Shown piece after piece: positions 36,495 through 50,245 of a stretch of DNA of 64,000 nt. This DNA comes from Mantis religiosa (lineage: Eukaryota; Arthropoda; Insecta; Mantodea; Mantidae). The notes under the pieces are model-generated. The model saw only the letters and a program-made list of their open reading frames with translations. It was not told the DNA's origin and did not search any database. A program made the translations under genes and the position numbers. Where the stretch lies: the NCBI GenBank assembly GCA_030765055.1, contig CM060958.1, forward strand, positions 82,065,783 through 82,129,782. The letters run 5' to 3'. Each line of letters begins with the position of its first letter. The stretch's first letter is position 1.

Positions 36495-36760
36495 TATTTT
36501 TTTTTAATTATTTTTTTTGTTTGTAATGTTACGTCCTCCAACGGTAAGTCATATCGGACGGTGAATGAACGGGTGAAATGATGCTAAAATGCGTCCAGAG
36601 TCCATAGAGCTTAGAGTTACCCGACATTCCTCCTTCAGGATAAGGGATAACCGCGGAAAAAACTTTATCCAGGTAACTCATCCTGACCGAGATTCGTACT
36701 CGGGACCTCTTGAACGTGAGGCAGACATGCTACCATCTACGCTACCAAGGCGGGCTCACC
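36495..36760 (-). mobile_element. tRNA-derived SINE, family A, copy 6
   Basis: Minus-strand head GCCCGCCTTGGTAGCGTAGA from 36755, B box GAGTACGAATCTCGG with one change, complete body and T-rich tail at 36495-36524. TCATTCTT at 36487-36494 and 36761-36768 is a likely target duplication. Confidence 0.9.
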
Positions 36761-36768
36761 TCATTCTT

Positions 36769-38286
36769 AACGACCAACACAATCATACCTTATTTGGTAT
36801 TTTTAAAATCTTTCTTTTTAAACTTAATTTAAACAATCCAAATACTCAATTATAACTTTAAACAATTTAAACTTCTAATAACATCATTAAAACAACTTGA
36901 CAATTGATTTTCTCCTCTTCATAACTCGCTCTGTTACACGGTTTCATTCCACTCGTTACATAATTTCGTTCGCTTCACTATCACTTTCTATAAGTACTGT
37001 TTATTATGATTTCTTCTTAGAGATTTTAAAAATAAATTTGAAGTAACAAATATAAAATTAATAAAAGTGTTTTGGGTTTTGAAATTAAATAACTATCTCA
37101 CAGTTTACCAGTTGTACAAAAGTAGCTCTGAATAAAGTAACAAGACAATTTTAAGACATACTTGTTTATTATTTAACATGCACGTTTTAAGTAAAATCAT
37201 ATAAAGGTATTAGAGGAAATAAAAATAATGAAAATGATATTTTGGTACGATGTTTGGTATTACCACGCTTATCGTTTCTGAGTTACACATGCAAGCAAGC
37301 TATACGTCAATTCAACTTGAGGACCTATGAGCAGAAAATGTCAGAAAAAAAAGGACATCGTGAGGAACTGCTCAAGGCCTATCCTTGTTAAGTATGACCA
37401 CGCGGACCCGGTTGCAACTTTTGTGCAACCCAGTTAAGATGTAATCGGTTTTGATCACGACAATGGACACACACGACCTCCACGTTTTGGCACACAATGT
37501 CATTGCGCTTGGCCTGCATTCGAGAACGCACCTTGCTCGTGCAACAGATGAACAAGATGCTTAGTTCATCTCTGTCTTTGGCACTCCTTTCACTGCTTTT
37601 CATGCTTTTTGTTGCCGTCTTCGCTCGGTATTCAGGCATTGGGAGCAGTCCCAAATTGCTCGGCCTGTTTTACACTCATTCGCAATATCTCTCAAAGCTT
37701 CCTTCATCTCACATTTCTTTAATGCTCTCCTCAATTGAATATCATGCATTTCGCACTCAGATTAAGATTTAAAAAGCTGATGTTACATTCACATGCCTTT
37801 TCCACTCTCTCCTCTACGATGGGTTGACCCCATAAATCCTGGTGTTTTTAAATTGAAAGTTTTGCGTGGAAAATAAAATTGTTGACAGTACGTTTTATGT
37901 TATTCGAACAGAAAGAATGTAAACATGATAACAATTCACGTGCATTGCTAAACGTTTCCAAAATTTAAATTAATAATTACGTACCTATACCTACCACTGA
38001 ACAGGTTTATTGTTCATATCTGACATCGACTCGCTATGCCGTTTGTATTGTAAAATAATTTTTGGCATGGATTTGGGCTGCTTTTGCAAACAATGCAGTT
38101 TTTGGGTAAACAAACTCAAGAAATACGAAAAGGAATTCTCTTCTATTTTTCTTGCAGCAGTAAAATACGTCGTTTGATTCTTTTGCAAATTATACTGGTT
38201 ATGGAAGAAAACAAAAGAGTATTCAGTGTTTGCGGTGCAGTAAGCCTGCATTGATCCTATGTTTTTTACACATCTCCAAGACGCTT
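36769..38286. other. Unassigned AT-rich DNA
   Basis: Overlapping frames at 37388-37772 on both strands have a cysteine-bearing minus-strand text but no certain family. Nothing else recognised. Confidence 0.4.
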
Positions 38287-38922
38287 TTCTACATGCCTAA
38301 TATATGTTTTCTTGATCCAAGACAAAGTAATTAAAAGGAATTTCACAACTGCACCCCTTCTCATTTTTGGACGTACCATTTGACACTGCTGGGCATGATC
38401 AGTCCTTGCAGGAAAAGGCCCTGTTAATTATCGCTTTCCAAGTTCAACAATTCGGTTGTCTTCAGCAGTAATGCCGAAACATTCTCTTCGGTACTTGCAT
38501 TCTTCTCTTTCCAGCTTTATGTTTTGCCACTATAATTCACACATTCCTCATGAATTGTAAATTTCTTTATAACATTTCTTCGATGTTACACTTTTTTTCT
38601 TCAAATAATTATTGGACAAGCCCCTTTTCCATTTTCACTCCAATACTGCATCAAAATATCGCCACTTTCTTCTCTACAGAATATCACATATTACTTACTT
38701 CAGTGCCAACAGCTGAACAGAAAAATAACCAAAACTCTGGACTTTGGATGTTTCGGAAACGAGGACTGCAGAATCCAATCTTCCTGTGACATACTCTTTA
38801 TGTCCTATTTCTACTGTAAGGAGAACGTGTTCTTGAAGAATGGAACCAAAAATGGCTAACAACTCCAAATGGAAGTTTAACAAAAATATTATTTTGCCCT
38901 AGTGTATATGACAGAGGAAAAT
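38287..38922. repeat. 636-bp direct duplication, copy A
   Basis: Identical as far as I can see to 39821-40456 with a constant offset of 1534 bp; both 79-codon and 62-codon frames are the same in the two copies. The ends (TTCTACATGCC... and ...GAGGAAAAT) lack the TG...CA layout of LTRs and lack inverted repeats, so it is not an obvious element pair. The content is unrecognised. Confidence 0.9.
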
Positions 38923-39820
38923 GTGAAACTCTTGTACCAAATTTTGTTTTGACACAATTTTTAAGTGGACATGGTAAATTTGGTGAATACTTATATTTAA
39001 GCTAGACTCCCTAGGAACTGCACTTTCTGCTCCGCTCACATCTTTGCTAATGAAGCCACAACAGTATAAGTACTTCATGATGTTTATAAACTCAGTGTTT
39101 AAACGTCTGAAATAGTTTAAATTAATATGCACCAGATTAAAAAAGTTTCCTCCTTCTAGTATTTAAAATATTTTTGTTAAAATTGTATATTTTTATGTAT
39201 TAACTCTAACCCTAATATACCACTGTGTAAAATAGGGTTCAATAAATCTGGATAAATAAAAAAACGAGGACTTTGGTTACTTTAGTGCACGGTCCGAAGG
39301 AACTATCTACAAGGTAAGTATTTCTGCATTTTTTGACTTTTTAAACCAAAAATAGACTTAGATTGTTCTAGCAATGAGAAATTCAAATACATGTAAATAC
39401 ACAATTTGGCATTTAAAAGAATTCGGTTTTAGCACCTAATGCTGTTCACAGAAAAAATATAGAATTTTTTTTCTAAAATTCTAAATGTTTATTTATTTTA
39501 TGTTATTCAGGCAGTCTCAAAAAGCATTACGTAAAATTTCTACATTCAATTTTTCGGTGGAATGAACTACTGCTCTACTTATCTAGTTAAGTAGTAGAAT
39601 CTGTTTCGATCTGTAAAAATACCTTGAACGTCTAGTTCCAATTAGTCATTATGCTATTTGTCCTTGTAGCCCTTTAAACACTATCACGTGATCATTTAAA
39701 TGTCCATGGGTATCCGGACTAACGCTCTAGTTGTTTCAAGAGGTCTGTATCTCGACCTCCACTTTTACTTTCTCTAAGACATGGTACGGGTGCAAAAAAT
39801 ATTGTATTCCGCCCAAAACG
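38923..39820. other. Spacer between the two 636-bp copies, with a possible LINE tail
   Basis: Around 39184-39262 the sequence GGGTTCAATAAATCTGG followed by ATAAATAAAAAAA looks like a polyadenylated LINE 3' end on the plus strand. Nothing coding is seen upstream. The rest is unrecognised. Confidence 0.35.
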
Positions 39821-40456
39821 TTCTACATGCCTAATATATGTTTTCTTGATCCAAGACAAAGTAATTAAAAGGAATTTCACAACTGCACCCCTTCTCATTT
39901 TTGGACGTACCATTTGACACTGCTGGGCATGATCAGTCCTTGCAGGAAAAGGCCCTGTTAATTATCGCTTTCCAAGTTCAACAATTCGGTTGTCTTCAGC
40001 AGTAATGCCGAAACATTCTCTTCGGTACTTGCATTCTTCTCTTTCCAGCTTTATGTTTTGCCACTATAATTCACACATTCCTCATGAATTGTAAATTTCT
40101 TTATAACATTTCTTCGATGTTACACTTTTTTTCTTCAAATAATTATTGGACAAGCCCCTTTTCCATTTTCACTCCAATACTGCATCAAAATATCGCCACT
40201 TTCTTCTCTACAGAATATCACATATTACTTACTTCAGTGCCAACAGCTGAACAGAAAAATAACCAAAACTCTGGACTTTGGATGTTTCGGAAACGAGGAC
40301 TGCAGAATCCAATCTTCCTGTGACATACTCTTTATGTCCTATTTCTACTGTAAGGAGAACGTGTTCTTGAAGAATGGAACCAAAAATGGCTAACAACTCC
40401 AAATGGAAGTTTAACAAAAATATTATTTTGCCCTAGTGTATATGACAGAGGAAAAT
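39821..40456. repeat. 636-bp direct duplication, copy B
   Basis: Second copy of 38287-38922. Sequences on both outer sides and in the spacer are unrelated, so the boundaries are sharp. Lack of any visible difference suggests a very recent duplication, gene conversion or an assembly artefact. Confidence 0.9.
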
Positions 40457-41548
40457 AAAGAACATACATTTTGAGGTATAGCGAACTCAAAATAAATCAC
40501 GCATTTTATTTTTCAAAAGACCCTTTCGAGAACAGCATAACTTAAAAATGAAATGCGGTTAAATACTAAACTTGGTATTCAAACCCAACATCCTCCAAAG
40601 ATGTGACTCGAAGACTTTAAAGATAAACTATTCAGCCCTAAAAATCCTTTACATAGAACATTTTTGTTATTTTTGACTCATTTGTTTTCAAAATGCTCTT
40701 GTTTAAAATACTACCTTAAGATATTTTAATGCTTAATGAAATGTAATTTAATTTTCTGTGCCTTTCATTCTGAACGAATTTATAACTGTAAGTCTTATAA
40801 ACTAACAAAAACTTACTACAGGAAATATAGATCTTGTTCATCACTAATTTGTGTCAAATAAATGTTTGTAGCATTAACATTTTGTAAATATTCGTTGCTA
40901 TTATTGATATGAATTTTCAAGTATGATTTAAGACTGCTAAGTCACTATTTTTGGTTTCTCGTAATCATGTAAAGAGTAAAATTCCGAAGCCAGTATATCG
41001 CGGGGCCTGAATTTTTAAAGATTGCACGATTGCTTCAGCCTACTATATTGCCGTTGTACATACAATGTCAACGAAAGTGTAACTAAATCCTGCCCGGAAA
41101 TGTTTGTTTCAATTAATATGAAATAGAAATATGAATATTTCAAACAGTTGGAAAGGGTGGAGAAAATCATGTTGATATAACATATCATTACTTTCTCAAA
41201 TAGTAAGAAACAAAACTCTGAATATCAGTTTTGGGCATTTTTTATTTAAATAATGTGTTAGAATTTTAAATTTATAAAAATATGTCTTCTTTATCTTGCA
41301 TATTAGTATAATAATAGCAATAATAAAAAGGCATGAAGTATTTCTTAATACAAATTGAGGAATTTGAGGCCAGTTTTACGATATTCTTGCCATAATATAA
41401 TTTCAAGCAACGTAAATTGATGAAAATTTGTAAGACGGAAAAACAGGACCCGAAAGAAATGTTGCCTGCTATTTAGCCGTACACCACAGAATTTCTAAGC
41501 ACAGTATTTGCGTTGTTATTTAAAATTATGACAAAATAGCAATGTAAC
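40457..41548. other. Unassigned AT-rich DNA
   Basis: Nothing recognised. Confidence 0.4.
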
Positions 41549-41550
41549 TA

Positions 41551-42805
41551 CGAGGGCTGTTCAATAAACAATTATCATAAACTTTTCTTGACAACATACC
41601 TTTACTCATCCTCATAATTTTGATGGCCCTTCTCAAAATAGTCTCCCCTGAATGCAATGCACTTGTGCCGGCGTTTCTGCCAGTCTTCAAAGACATGCTG
41701 GAAACCATTTTATGAGAGCTCCTTCAAAATCGCCTCCGCAGCCTTCACAACTACTTCTGATGGATAATGCCTCCCACGAAGGCGTTCCTTCAAGTTAGGG
41801 AATAGAAAAAAGTCACATGGGGCTAAATCCGGACTATAGGGAGGGTGAGGGGTGTACTTCACGTTGATATTTGCAAGATATTCAGCAACAACATTGGCAA
41901 TATGCGGCCACGCATTACCGTGGTGCAGCATCCAGCCTGTTTCATTAAAATGTGGTCTTTTGCGCCTGATCTGGACTTGCAATGTTTTCAGGACATCCCT
42001 GTAGTATTGTCCAGTTACTGATGTCTGTGCAGCTACAACATGCTGATTAACCATTCCATGAATATAAAAGAATCAGATGACCATAACTTTTCCAGCAGAA
42101 GCGACCACTTTTGCTCTTTGGGGGGTTGATTATGAAGGAGATTTCCACACTGAGCTTTGCTGTTTGCTCTCAGGATCAAAATGATGTAACAAGTTTCATC
42201 AACAGTGATTACGTTTGAAAGAAACTCCGGATCTTCCTCTAACATCAACTTTTACTGCATGCAGACTTGGAACCCATCGCGCACAAACACGTCTCATGTG
42301 TAATGTTTCTGTCACCAACGTGGGTGTTATCCAATTAAGTGTTTAGTATTTTAGAAAGTGATCTTACGGTAATTCGTCGATCCTCTCTCACAATGGAAGC
42401 AGCAGTATTGATGTTTTCTTCCGTAAGAGCAGTAACTGCAGCACCGGGTCCACCTTCCTTTGAAATTGATTGTTCTCCCTCTTTAAATATTTTAAACCAC
42501 CTTCGAGCCGTGCTGTAGGGAAGAACAGACTTTCCGTAGGCCTCCTGTAACATTGTATAGACCTCAACTGAAGATTTGTTGAGACGAAAGCAGAATTTCA
42601 AAGCCGCATATTGTTCCTCCATTGCAGCGGTAGGCGATACTGATCATGTCTGAACTTGACTGGTTCTCACAGGTGGGAACCAGGAGTACCACCAACTACG
42701 GCGTGTTTGTTTCACATTAAGCTAACAGAATATAATAGGATTTAATTTTAGTACGAAAAATTATGACCATAAAAATTATGATCATTCTTTATTGAACAGC
42801 CCTCG
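41551..42805 (-). mobile_element. Complete mariner element, 1255 bp, with intact ends
   Basis: Terminal inverted repeats CGAGGGCTGTTCAATAAA (41551-41568 and inverted at 42788-42805) are identical for 18 bp and similar for about 30 bp, flanked by TA on both sides (41549-41550 and 42806-42807). Length matches the 1.2-1.3 kb of mariner elements. The transposase runs on the minus strand and is broken. Because the ends are intact it could in principle be mobilised by a related active transposase; that is inference. Confidence 0.93.
41560..42622 (-). pseudogene. Mariner (DD34D-type) transposase, frameshifted
   Basis: Reading the minus strand from ATG at 42622: MEEQYAALKFCFRLNKSS and STARRWFKIFKEGEQSIS (helix-turn-helix region), RRITVRSLSKILNT then a stop; next FLSNVITVDETCY with the first catalytic aspartate; next GQYYRDVLKTLQ; then LHHGNAWPHIA, where the second catalytic aspartate of the usual HDNAxPH is glycine; then YSPDLAPCDFFLFPNLKERL, which retains the third aspartate. 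At least two frameshifts and a premature stop separate the parts. A downstream tail RRHKCIAFRGDYFE continues after a stop at about 41710. The loss of the second aspartate alone would abolish catalysis. Confidence 0.9.
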
Positions 42806-42807
42806 TA

Positions 42808-44387
42808 AATCGTTACCATGGGAGAAGTTTAACGAAGTTTCAAATTCAGTATGCAAAAACCTTTTTGCCAAAATCGACCTCACTTCTTGTTATTTTCTTT
42901 ATTTACGATGTTTATTTCTTATGTTTGTGCCTTTATATTTTTGTGCTTACAGAATGCTCTTGGTGATTGTATAGCTGATCGATCAGTAAAACGAATTTAA
43001 AATATAGGACTTCGTCTTTAAGTACGCCACGTACGCTATACACTTATGGTTTTTCCTCTCTACTCTAAACTTAAATCTCACAATATATTTTCATTTTTAT
43101 AAAGATGTTAATTGTAAATTTTTGTTAGAGATTGTACCGTACACAACTTGTGGAGTATGGGATTCTTTCATACACTGGAATTTTGATCATCAGAGTAGTG
43201 GGTGATAAAAAAATCCAACTTCAACCATCGGTTGCAACAGTATGAGAGTAAACATATGTTTAAAAGCTAAGATCTGCATTGGCTTTTGGAAGCTGAGGTA
43301 TTTCATTACTTGTTCACTTCGTTGTTTTGAGGTTTCTGCACCAAGATCACTCGCTACTGCGGAATAGCTTTCAGCGTCGTTTGTTTCGATGTCCATTCAA
43401 CTGAATGCTGCGAGAACGTAGTAGAAATTGTGAGAGCTCGAAGAACATTGGTTTACACTTCATTCTTGAAATCGATACAAAGTCAACAGTATTTTGTTCA
43501 AAGCGCTTTCTAAGTGCCATACATTTTCCCCAGAATAGGTTTCGTCCATTATCTAGCAGATAATTTAACGAACGAAAAATTATATTAATACAGTAAGTTC
43601 AAGAATTCTAGTGTTCAACATTTCTCATTTTATTAGTTTTACTACCTTGAAAATTGGTTTTCCAGCCTTCTCATGGGTGGTGTTTATAAACTTGTTTCAT
43701 ATGTATTTACTACAGCCAATCTCGATATAATTATATGATATTTCTATGTAATTATACCGGTTATGGACCGAAATATGATTTAAATCGTGGAGAAAAATGC
43801 TTCTGGAGTTTAATCTAAGGTGTTAATGAGGAAGTTTAGTATAAAGTGATAGTTTTTTATTTTTGATTTTTTTTTCATCCATCAGATGAAACTGTCTTCA
43901 CCGCACTTTCCGATATTATACAACAAGGTGTGCTCTATTCATCATAGTGTAAAATAACTTTATCAATACAGTGCACTAAAACTCCGCAATGTTAGAACAT
44001 TATAAGGATAATAAATGAAAAAAATATAAAACGCTAAAACAGGGATTTACTCCTCCTAAATACTCACTAAAATTAGGATCTTCTTTATGTTATATAACGA
44101 CTTAGGCTTTCACGGCCTATGGGAGGGAAGTAGGCGGTCTCTCTCCCGCATATATTGTATTGCCGGAGTCACTCTAATCTCTGTTTCATATAACCTTGCC
44201 CCGATGAAATGTATCACTCCGCATTCAACTACCTTCCCCCTCACCCTAATTGGCTAATACTTTCACGCCATAGGCATAGACGTTGCCTTCCCATCACATT
44301 TAAACCTGCAGTAAACGTCATAATAATTGCCGGGAAGATAAATAAAATCATACAAATAAGGTTATGCAGGCATGCAAAAATACAAGT
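42808..44387. other. Unassigned AT-rich DNA
   Basis: Nothing recognised; the frames at 42792-42974, 43190-43396 and 44209-44478 show no family motif. Confidence 0.4.
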
Positions 44388-45101
44388 TTATAATGAACTG
44401 AGCAAGTTGAAACTGAATGACTGCGCGATGAAACTGAAAGGGTTTATAATGAAAGGCCTTTGGCCTTTTCCACTGTGATTTTTTAAACCAGCACAAACAC
44501 CTTTCAAAAATGCTTGTCTTTCAGTCTTAAAAGTCGTGTCACGCCATACCTTACTTTTCGTGTATTCTTCGTGCATATTTTGCGATTTGTATCTCGGTAC
44601 AGTCTGGTTGTCCTTAGATAACGTCTTCGCCACACAGCAATATCGCCTCTGTCTTTTAGCACATTTTTCTTGTCTCTCTTTTCATTCACAAACCCCAGCT
44701 GTATAAGCAATCTGCTGAAATTTGGTGAATCTGCATCCTCATTTACAGTAGACGAAATGTTACTTATGTTAGGGACTTCGTTTCTAAAGAAAAACCTATG
44801 CACATGACGACGCACACAACACTTTTCTCGTATTTTCTCCGAGCACGCACTTTTGTTTATTCCTGCTTTTGCCTAGTGTGGTAAGTTTTCCTGTTTTTTC
44901 AATTTCACATCGCGATGTTCCTACGGATCTAACACTCACACCTGTAACTTCATAGCACAGCTGTTCGACTTCTCTCACTGACAAAGACGGATTCTTCTCT
45001 GTGAGTGCATTAAACATATGCACCACAATTCTTTTTTCGCCTGTTTGTAAAGAATTATCCTTGCGATACTTCAGCGAAAAACTGGCGGTAGACTCTGCCA
45101 T
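44388..45101 (-). pseudogene. IS630/Tc1-like DDE transposase, N-terminal half, broken
   Basis: Minus-strand pieces from 45101: MAESTASFSLKYRKD, EKRIVVHMFNALTEKNPSLS, VREVEQLCYEVTGVSVRSV, EIEKTGKLTTLGKSR (a DNA-binding region), then after a frameshift HRFFFRNEVPNIS, FSRLLIQLGFVNEKRDKKN, DIAVWRRRYLRTTRLYRD, and after a third shift YTKSKVWRDTTFKTERQ, FLKGVCAGLKNHSGKGQRP. The order matches insect DDE_3 transposases, in which YLDETW lies between YRD and TKSKVW; that segment with the first catalytic aspartate is deleted here. The C-terminal half is absent. Termini were not found. Confidence 0.75.
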
Positions 45102-45585
45102 TATACATATAATAAGTACACGTGCAATAAACGACCAATAAAATAATTTAGCTCTCGCACTCGGCACAACACACCGTCGAATGGCGATATATGACTAATC
45201 CGGTGCAAAATAAAGTCAGCGATAAAAGTCATATAAACAAATATGTCATCACTACCGCTAAATCACATGCTATCGTGCCATGTGCTTGAGAGCAAAGGAA
45301 CCTCCTCTTTACTTCGTTTAAGAATTAACATGCATTTCAGATAAATCAACTCTGTTGCGTAGTATATTTCATTCAAATAGTTACGAAAATATAAATTTGA
45401 CAATTCTCTTCCAACATATAAAGATATATCACCATGTTAAATAACGAACCAATTTTTACCGCACGACAGTCTATACTGCAATAGCAGCCAATGAGAGGTG
45501 ATTAGGTCACGTGACCGTTAAGAGATACGGCGGAAGCTTATGTGAAACAAGGATTAGTTTGCCTTCTCTGAGCCAAACCTTTGAG
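45102..45585. other. Unassigned DNA
   Basis: May include the 5' flank of the DDE element; inverted-repeat ends not identified. Confidence 0.35.
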
Positions 45586-45690
45586 TCCTCTGAAGATGTC
45601 CGAGAAATGCATGACCGAAACGTCAGGAACCTCAGTTTTTTCTACTAGACCACGGCTAGTAAGTCCGGAAACCTCGACATCTTATTGGAT
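45586..45690 (+). ncRNA. Penelope-like 3' terminal fragment with hammerhead-like core
   Basis: The segment reads TCCT, then CTGAAGA (45590-45596), a weak helix II, CGAAACGTC (GAA at 45617-45619, palindrome ACGT, cleavage-site H as C at 45624) and AGGA, which pairs with TCCT as a 4-bp helix I. Downstream are CTACTAGACCACGG and AAGTCCGGAAACCTCGACA. This arrangement of CTGAAGATG, CGAAACGTCAGGA and a later GGAAACC..GACA is the one I know from 3' ends of Penelope-like elements, whose hammerhead motifs are established. Helix II is poorly paired here, so activity is doubtful. Confidence 0.5.
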
Positions 45691-47192
<1,502 letters not shown>

Positions 47193-48495
47193 AAAGTAAT
47201 GTTTTGAAAGTGTTATGTTAAGTAAAAGCGGAAGAAGCACAAAATGAAATACAGTTCAGTATGGACGTTAATAAATGAATACTTACCGAAATCCGGATTT
47301 AACGGAACCCAATCGTTCTATAAAAGGATGACAAAACAAGAGCAGAAACATTTAAGCATCACGATCGAACAAAAGAGGCGTGATATCGGTTCAGATTTCT
47401 CTGCGAACAAAAGATAGCGTATCCCAGAGTTGCAATAGCTCAAGGTGTAACCTCAGATGATTTGTTTCATAACGGAGAGAGAACAATACGGCGTCGCCCA
47501 ATTCGTGGTCAGATTGACCTTCGACAGTTACCTACCGCATTAGCTGTAATTAGAAGATGGCTCTAAGAAAGGATGCAGAAATTCATTCTCTACGGTATAT
47601 TTCCATCTTCTTTAATTAGAAGTTGGCAGTGAGATGTCGTGTAGTTCCTTTTAGTATTCACAACTGCGCTTTCTATTTACTCATTTTCTTCAAAACTAGC
47701 TCAAGGAAAAGGCGAAGCGTCAGAGAAGTCTAGTCTCTAAAATATTTTCAACTAATACTTCCTCTGTTATCTATATCCTATACTTAGAAAATGACGAGTA
47801 AATAATGAGATATTTTGTGTGATTCAGTTTCGAGACTCCAAAATCTACTGTCAGCCAGCGCCTATATAAAGGAGTAAGTGATGTGTGTGTAGTAGGTTGG
47901 TTACTTACGAACTAGCAAGGTCGAACTGAAGCTAGAGGAGCAGAGTTGCAATTCTATATTACGTACTGTCCACCCAACACAAGAAGGCAAGGCAGAGAAA
48001 TGTGCAACGTAATCGCTTTTGCTGTGTCCATGATGTTTATGCTCGCCGTCTGAGTATGCTAAGGGTGCTAGGTTCATCTAAAGTACGCAGTGTTGTCACA
48101 TAACTTACCCATGCATAATACCTATCACTGAAGTTACTGAAACGAGCATTAGATCTCAGCAGATCTGGGTGACTCATATGCACTCTCATAGAGCAGATAA
48201 ACAGTTCAAGCCCCTTTCGATCTTCATGCTCCGCTTGCCTTCTTGTGGTAGGCAGAGATTACTTGGAATTTCAGTTCTGCGCGCACTAATCTCAAAGATC
48301 ACAGAAATGATTTTAAAATGTTATGATCCCTCTGGTATAGTCCTAAACATAGGCCACAGTAAATTTAATTCCAAATTTCAAAAGATTAAAATGCTAAACC
48401 ACTGTTTACAAGGCCTGAATGTTAAAATACTAACATAGGATACTATAGAATTTACGGAGAGAATTCGGCAGTGTGACCAGACTTGATCTATTGTA
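47193..48495. other. Unassigned DNA
   Basis: No family recognised. The plus frame near 47480-47570 (RRRPIRGQIDLRQLPTA) is short and of unknown origin. Confidence 0.4.
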
Positions 48496-48945
48496 TCTAT
48501 GCCCCAAGTGGGACATCCCGGGAGGAAGGATTAGGTGAGAGGAGACAGAGGGCAGCCGAAACAAGGAGTCACTTAATGTAGAGGTTAGGGTCCCTACTAC
48601 TGACCAGTTGGAAACTGCCCGGCAGGACAGTAAAACCGGAATCTCACCCACCGTGTTCCTTAAAGGGTTCAGCAGGCCATGTCGGAGAAAGAAGCATTTT
48701 CCATCCTGCCATGCAACGCCAAAATTCCAGCTGACAATTCTACCTTGAACGAGAAGTGTAAAATGTTAATGGAGATGAAATGGAGGGACAGGAAATTCCG
48801 GGGATGTAATTAACCTACCCAGCATTCGCCTGACGACCCGGGGAAACGTTATAAAAACTATGGGCCAGGTAGGCCGGTCACAGGAATCGAACCCGGACCC
48901 TCCCAATGCAGGCCACTGACGAAACCGCCTGAGTCAGCCCGCTCG
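48496..48945 (-). mobile_element. Long SINE-like element, family D, copy 3 (near full length)
   Basis: The minus-strand head from 48945 has CGGGCTGACTCAGGCGG with B box GGGTTCGATTCC; body words ATCCTGCCATGCAACGCC, CCAGTTGGAAACTGCCC and GAGAGGAGACAGAGGGCAG on the plus strand match the copies at 10987 and 26929. It ends on the left at TATGCCCCAAGTGGGAC. Confidence 0.8.
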
Positions 48946-49810
48946 CCAATATTAATATGCTTTGGATATTGTACCTACAAAATAAATGGGATAGTTTGGT
49001 TTTGACTTTAAAATTTGTTGTTGTTTCATAGAAAAGTTGAGTAATATTATAGCGATTATATTGTATTTAACAAATATACATAGATCGTCATTATACATAT
49101 GAGAGTTAAGTTCTGAAGGAACGTTATATGATTTAGTACTGCATTTGTCAAGCAAGAAATTCACAAAGCGAAATAAACGACATATCGGTACAAATGTGAC
49201 GTTTATTTATTTACTTGTTATTTACCAAATACTGCCAGTGTCTGTAAATAAGCAATATCGAAATATTTTGAGCAGCTTTATTCTAAATGAAGAGGTGTAT
49301 GCAGCAAACTTTCTGGATAGCAGAGCCATTAATATCTCTTTTTGTGCAAGTTTCGCTTCATTTCCTCTTTATGCTGTAATTAACTAAATAAATAAAAAAA
49401 GTCTGCGCCAACATAAAATCTGAAACTAGTCAACTGATAGTACTTTATTATTAACAGCTAAGAAGATTACTATCATTAGTTTTTTAGGGTTACTGATTAC
49501 TAAAGTCCGGAAGTTGTAGACCTAAAAATTCGCTAAATATGAGCTATAAAATGTCCTTAAAATATAAAAAATGCACATAAAATTAAAAAAATGACCTAAC
49601 AAAAATGAACAGTTTCTTTCATAATAATAAATTAATAACTGTTACAGACAAATAATGGATATAGCGTTCGAATAACCACATTTTAAAATTAACTTTCTTA
49701 GTAAACAATGCAATTATCGCTACTAAATAATAAATACATTCAAAATTCATCAGGTCATTTTCAGTTTCATAAAATATGAAAAGTAAGTTACCCATTAGCC
49801 AAAACATACC
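48946..49810. other. Unassigned AT-rich DNA
   Basis: The part nearest the following hAT relic may be its 3' untranslated region, but ends were not found. Confidence 0.35.
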
Positions 49811-50245
49811 TTACTTAGCGTTGCAGTACACCACCATGGTCATCTTCAAGTTATCAAAATTAAATGAACGGCGGTTGTCAGTTAAAACTGTTTTATACTT
49901 TGAGAAACTTCTCTCCACTTCCATAGATATTAAAGATGCATATATGAAAAACACTATGTTATTGCCGGTTATATCCTGTTCAAAAATATCAGTTCTGAAG
50001 TTTTCTCCTGACAAGATATTGGCAACTGGACAAACTGTTTGGTATCCTTCATGTTTGTCCGACACAAATTTTAGTTTCTGTCTAATTTTGTCCCCAATCT
50101 CACCTTTTACATTTTATATCCTCTCTTCCGCAATCCTCACTAACTTAATCGACTTATCCAATGTCAAGGCGGGTTATGTTATCCGTCAAAAATGCAAAAT
50201 TTGATGTAATCGGCGATTTCTCGAATTGATGCGTCATAAATTCAC
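49811..50245 (-). pseudogene. hAT transposase C-terminal (dimerisation) remnant
   Basis: Minus-strand text: THQFEKSPITSNFAFLTD, then in another frame LTLDKSIKLVRIAEERI, stop, VKGEIGDKIRQKLKFVSD, KHEGYQTVCPVANILSGEN, and finally SLISMEVERSFSKYKTVL, TDNRRSFNFDNLKMTMVV. The block SxxxVERSFSxYKxVLxDxRxxxxxxNL is the hAT C-terminal dimerisation signature. One internal stop and one frameshift are present; the catalytic core upstream is gone. Not the same subfamily as the remnants at 3396 or 56209. Confidence 0.8.

Noticed and set aside
37388..37654. Minus-strand frame with cysteines as a piggyBac C-terminal domain
   Set aside because: The cysteine spacing does not fit convincingly, and no other piggyBac motif is present nearby.
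38287..40456. The 636-bp repeats as LTRs of a short retrotransposon
   Set aside because: The repeat ends are not TG...CA in either orientation, no target duplication is seen, and the 898-bp interior has no primer-binding or coding signal.
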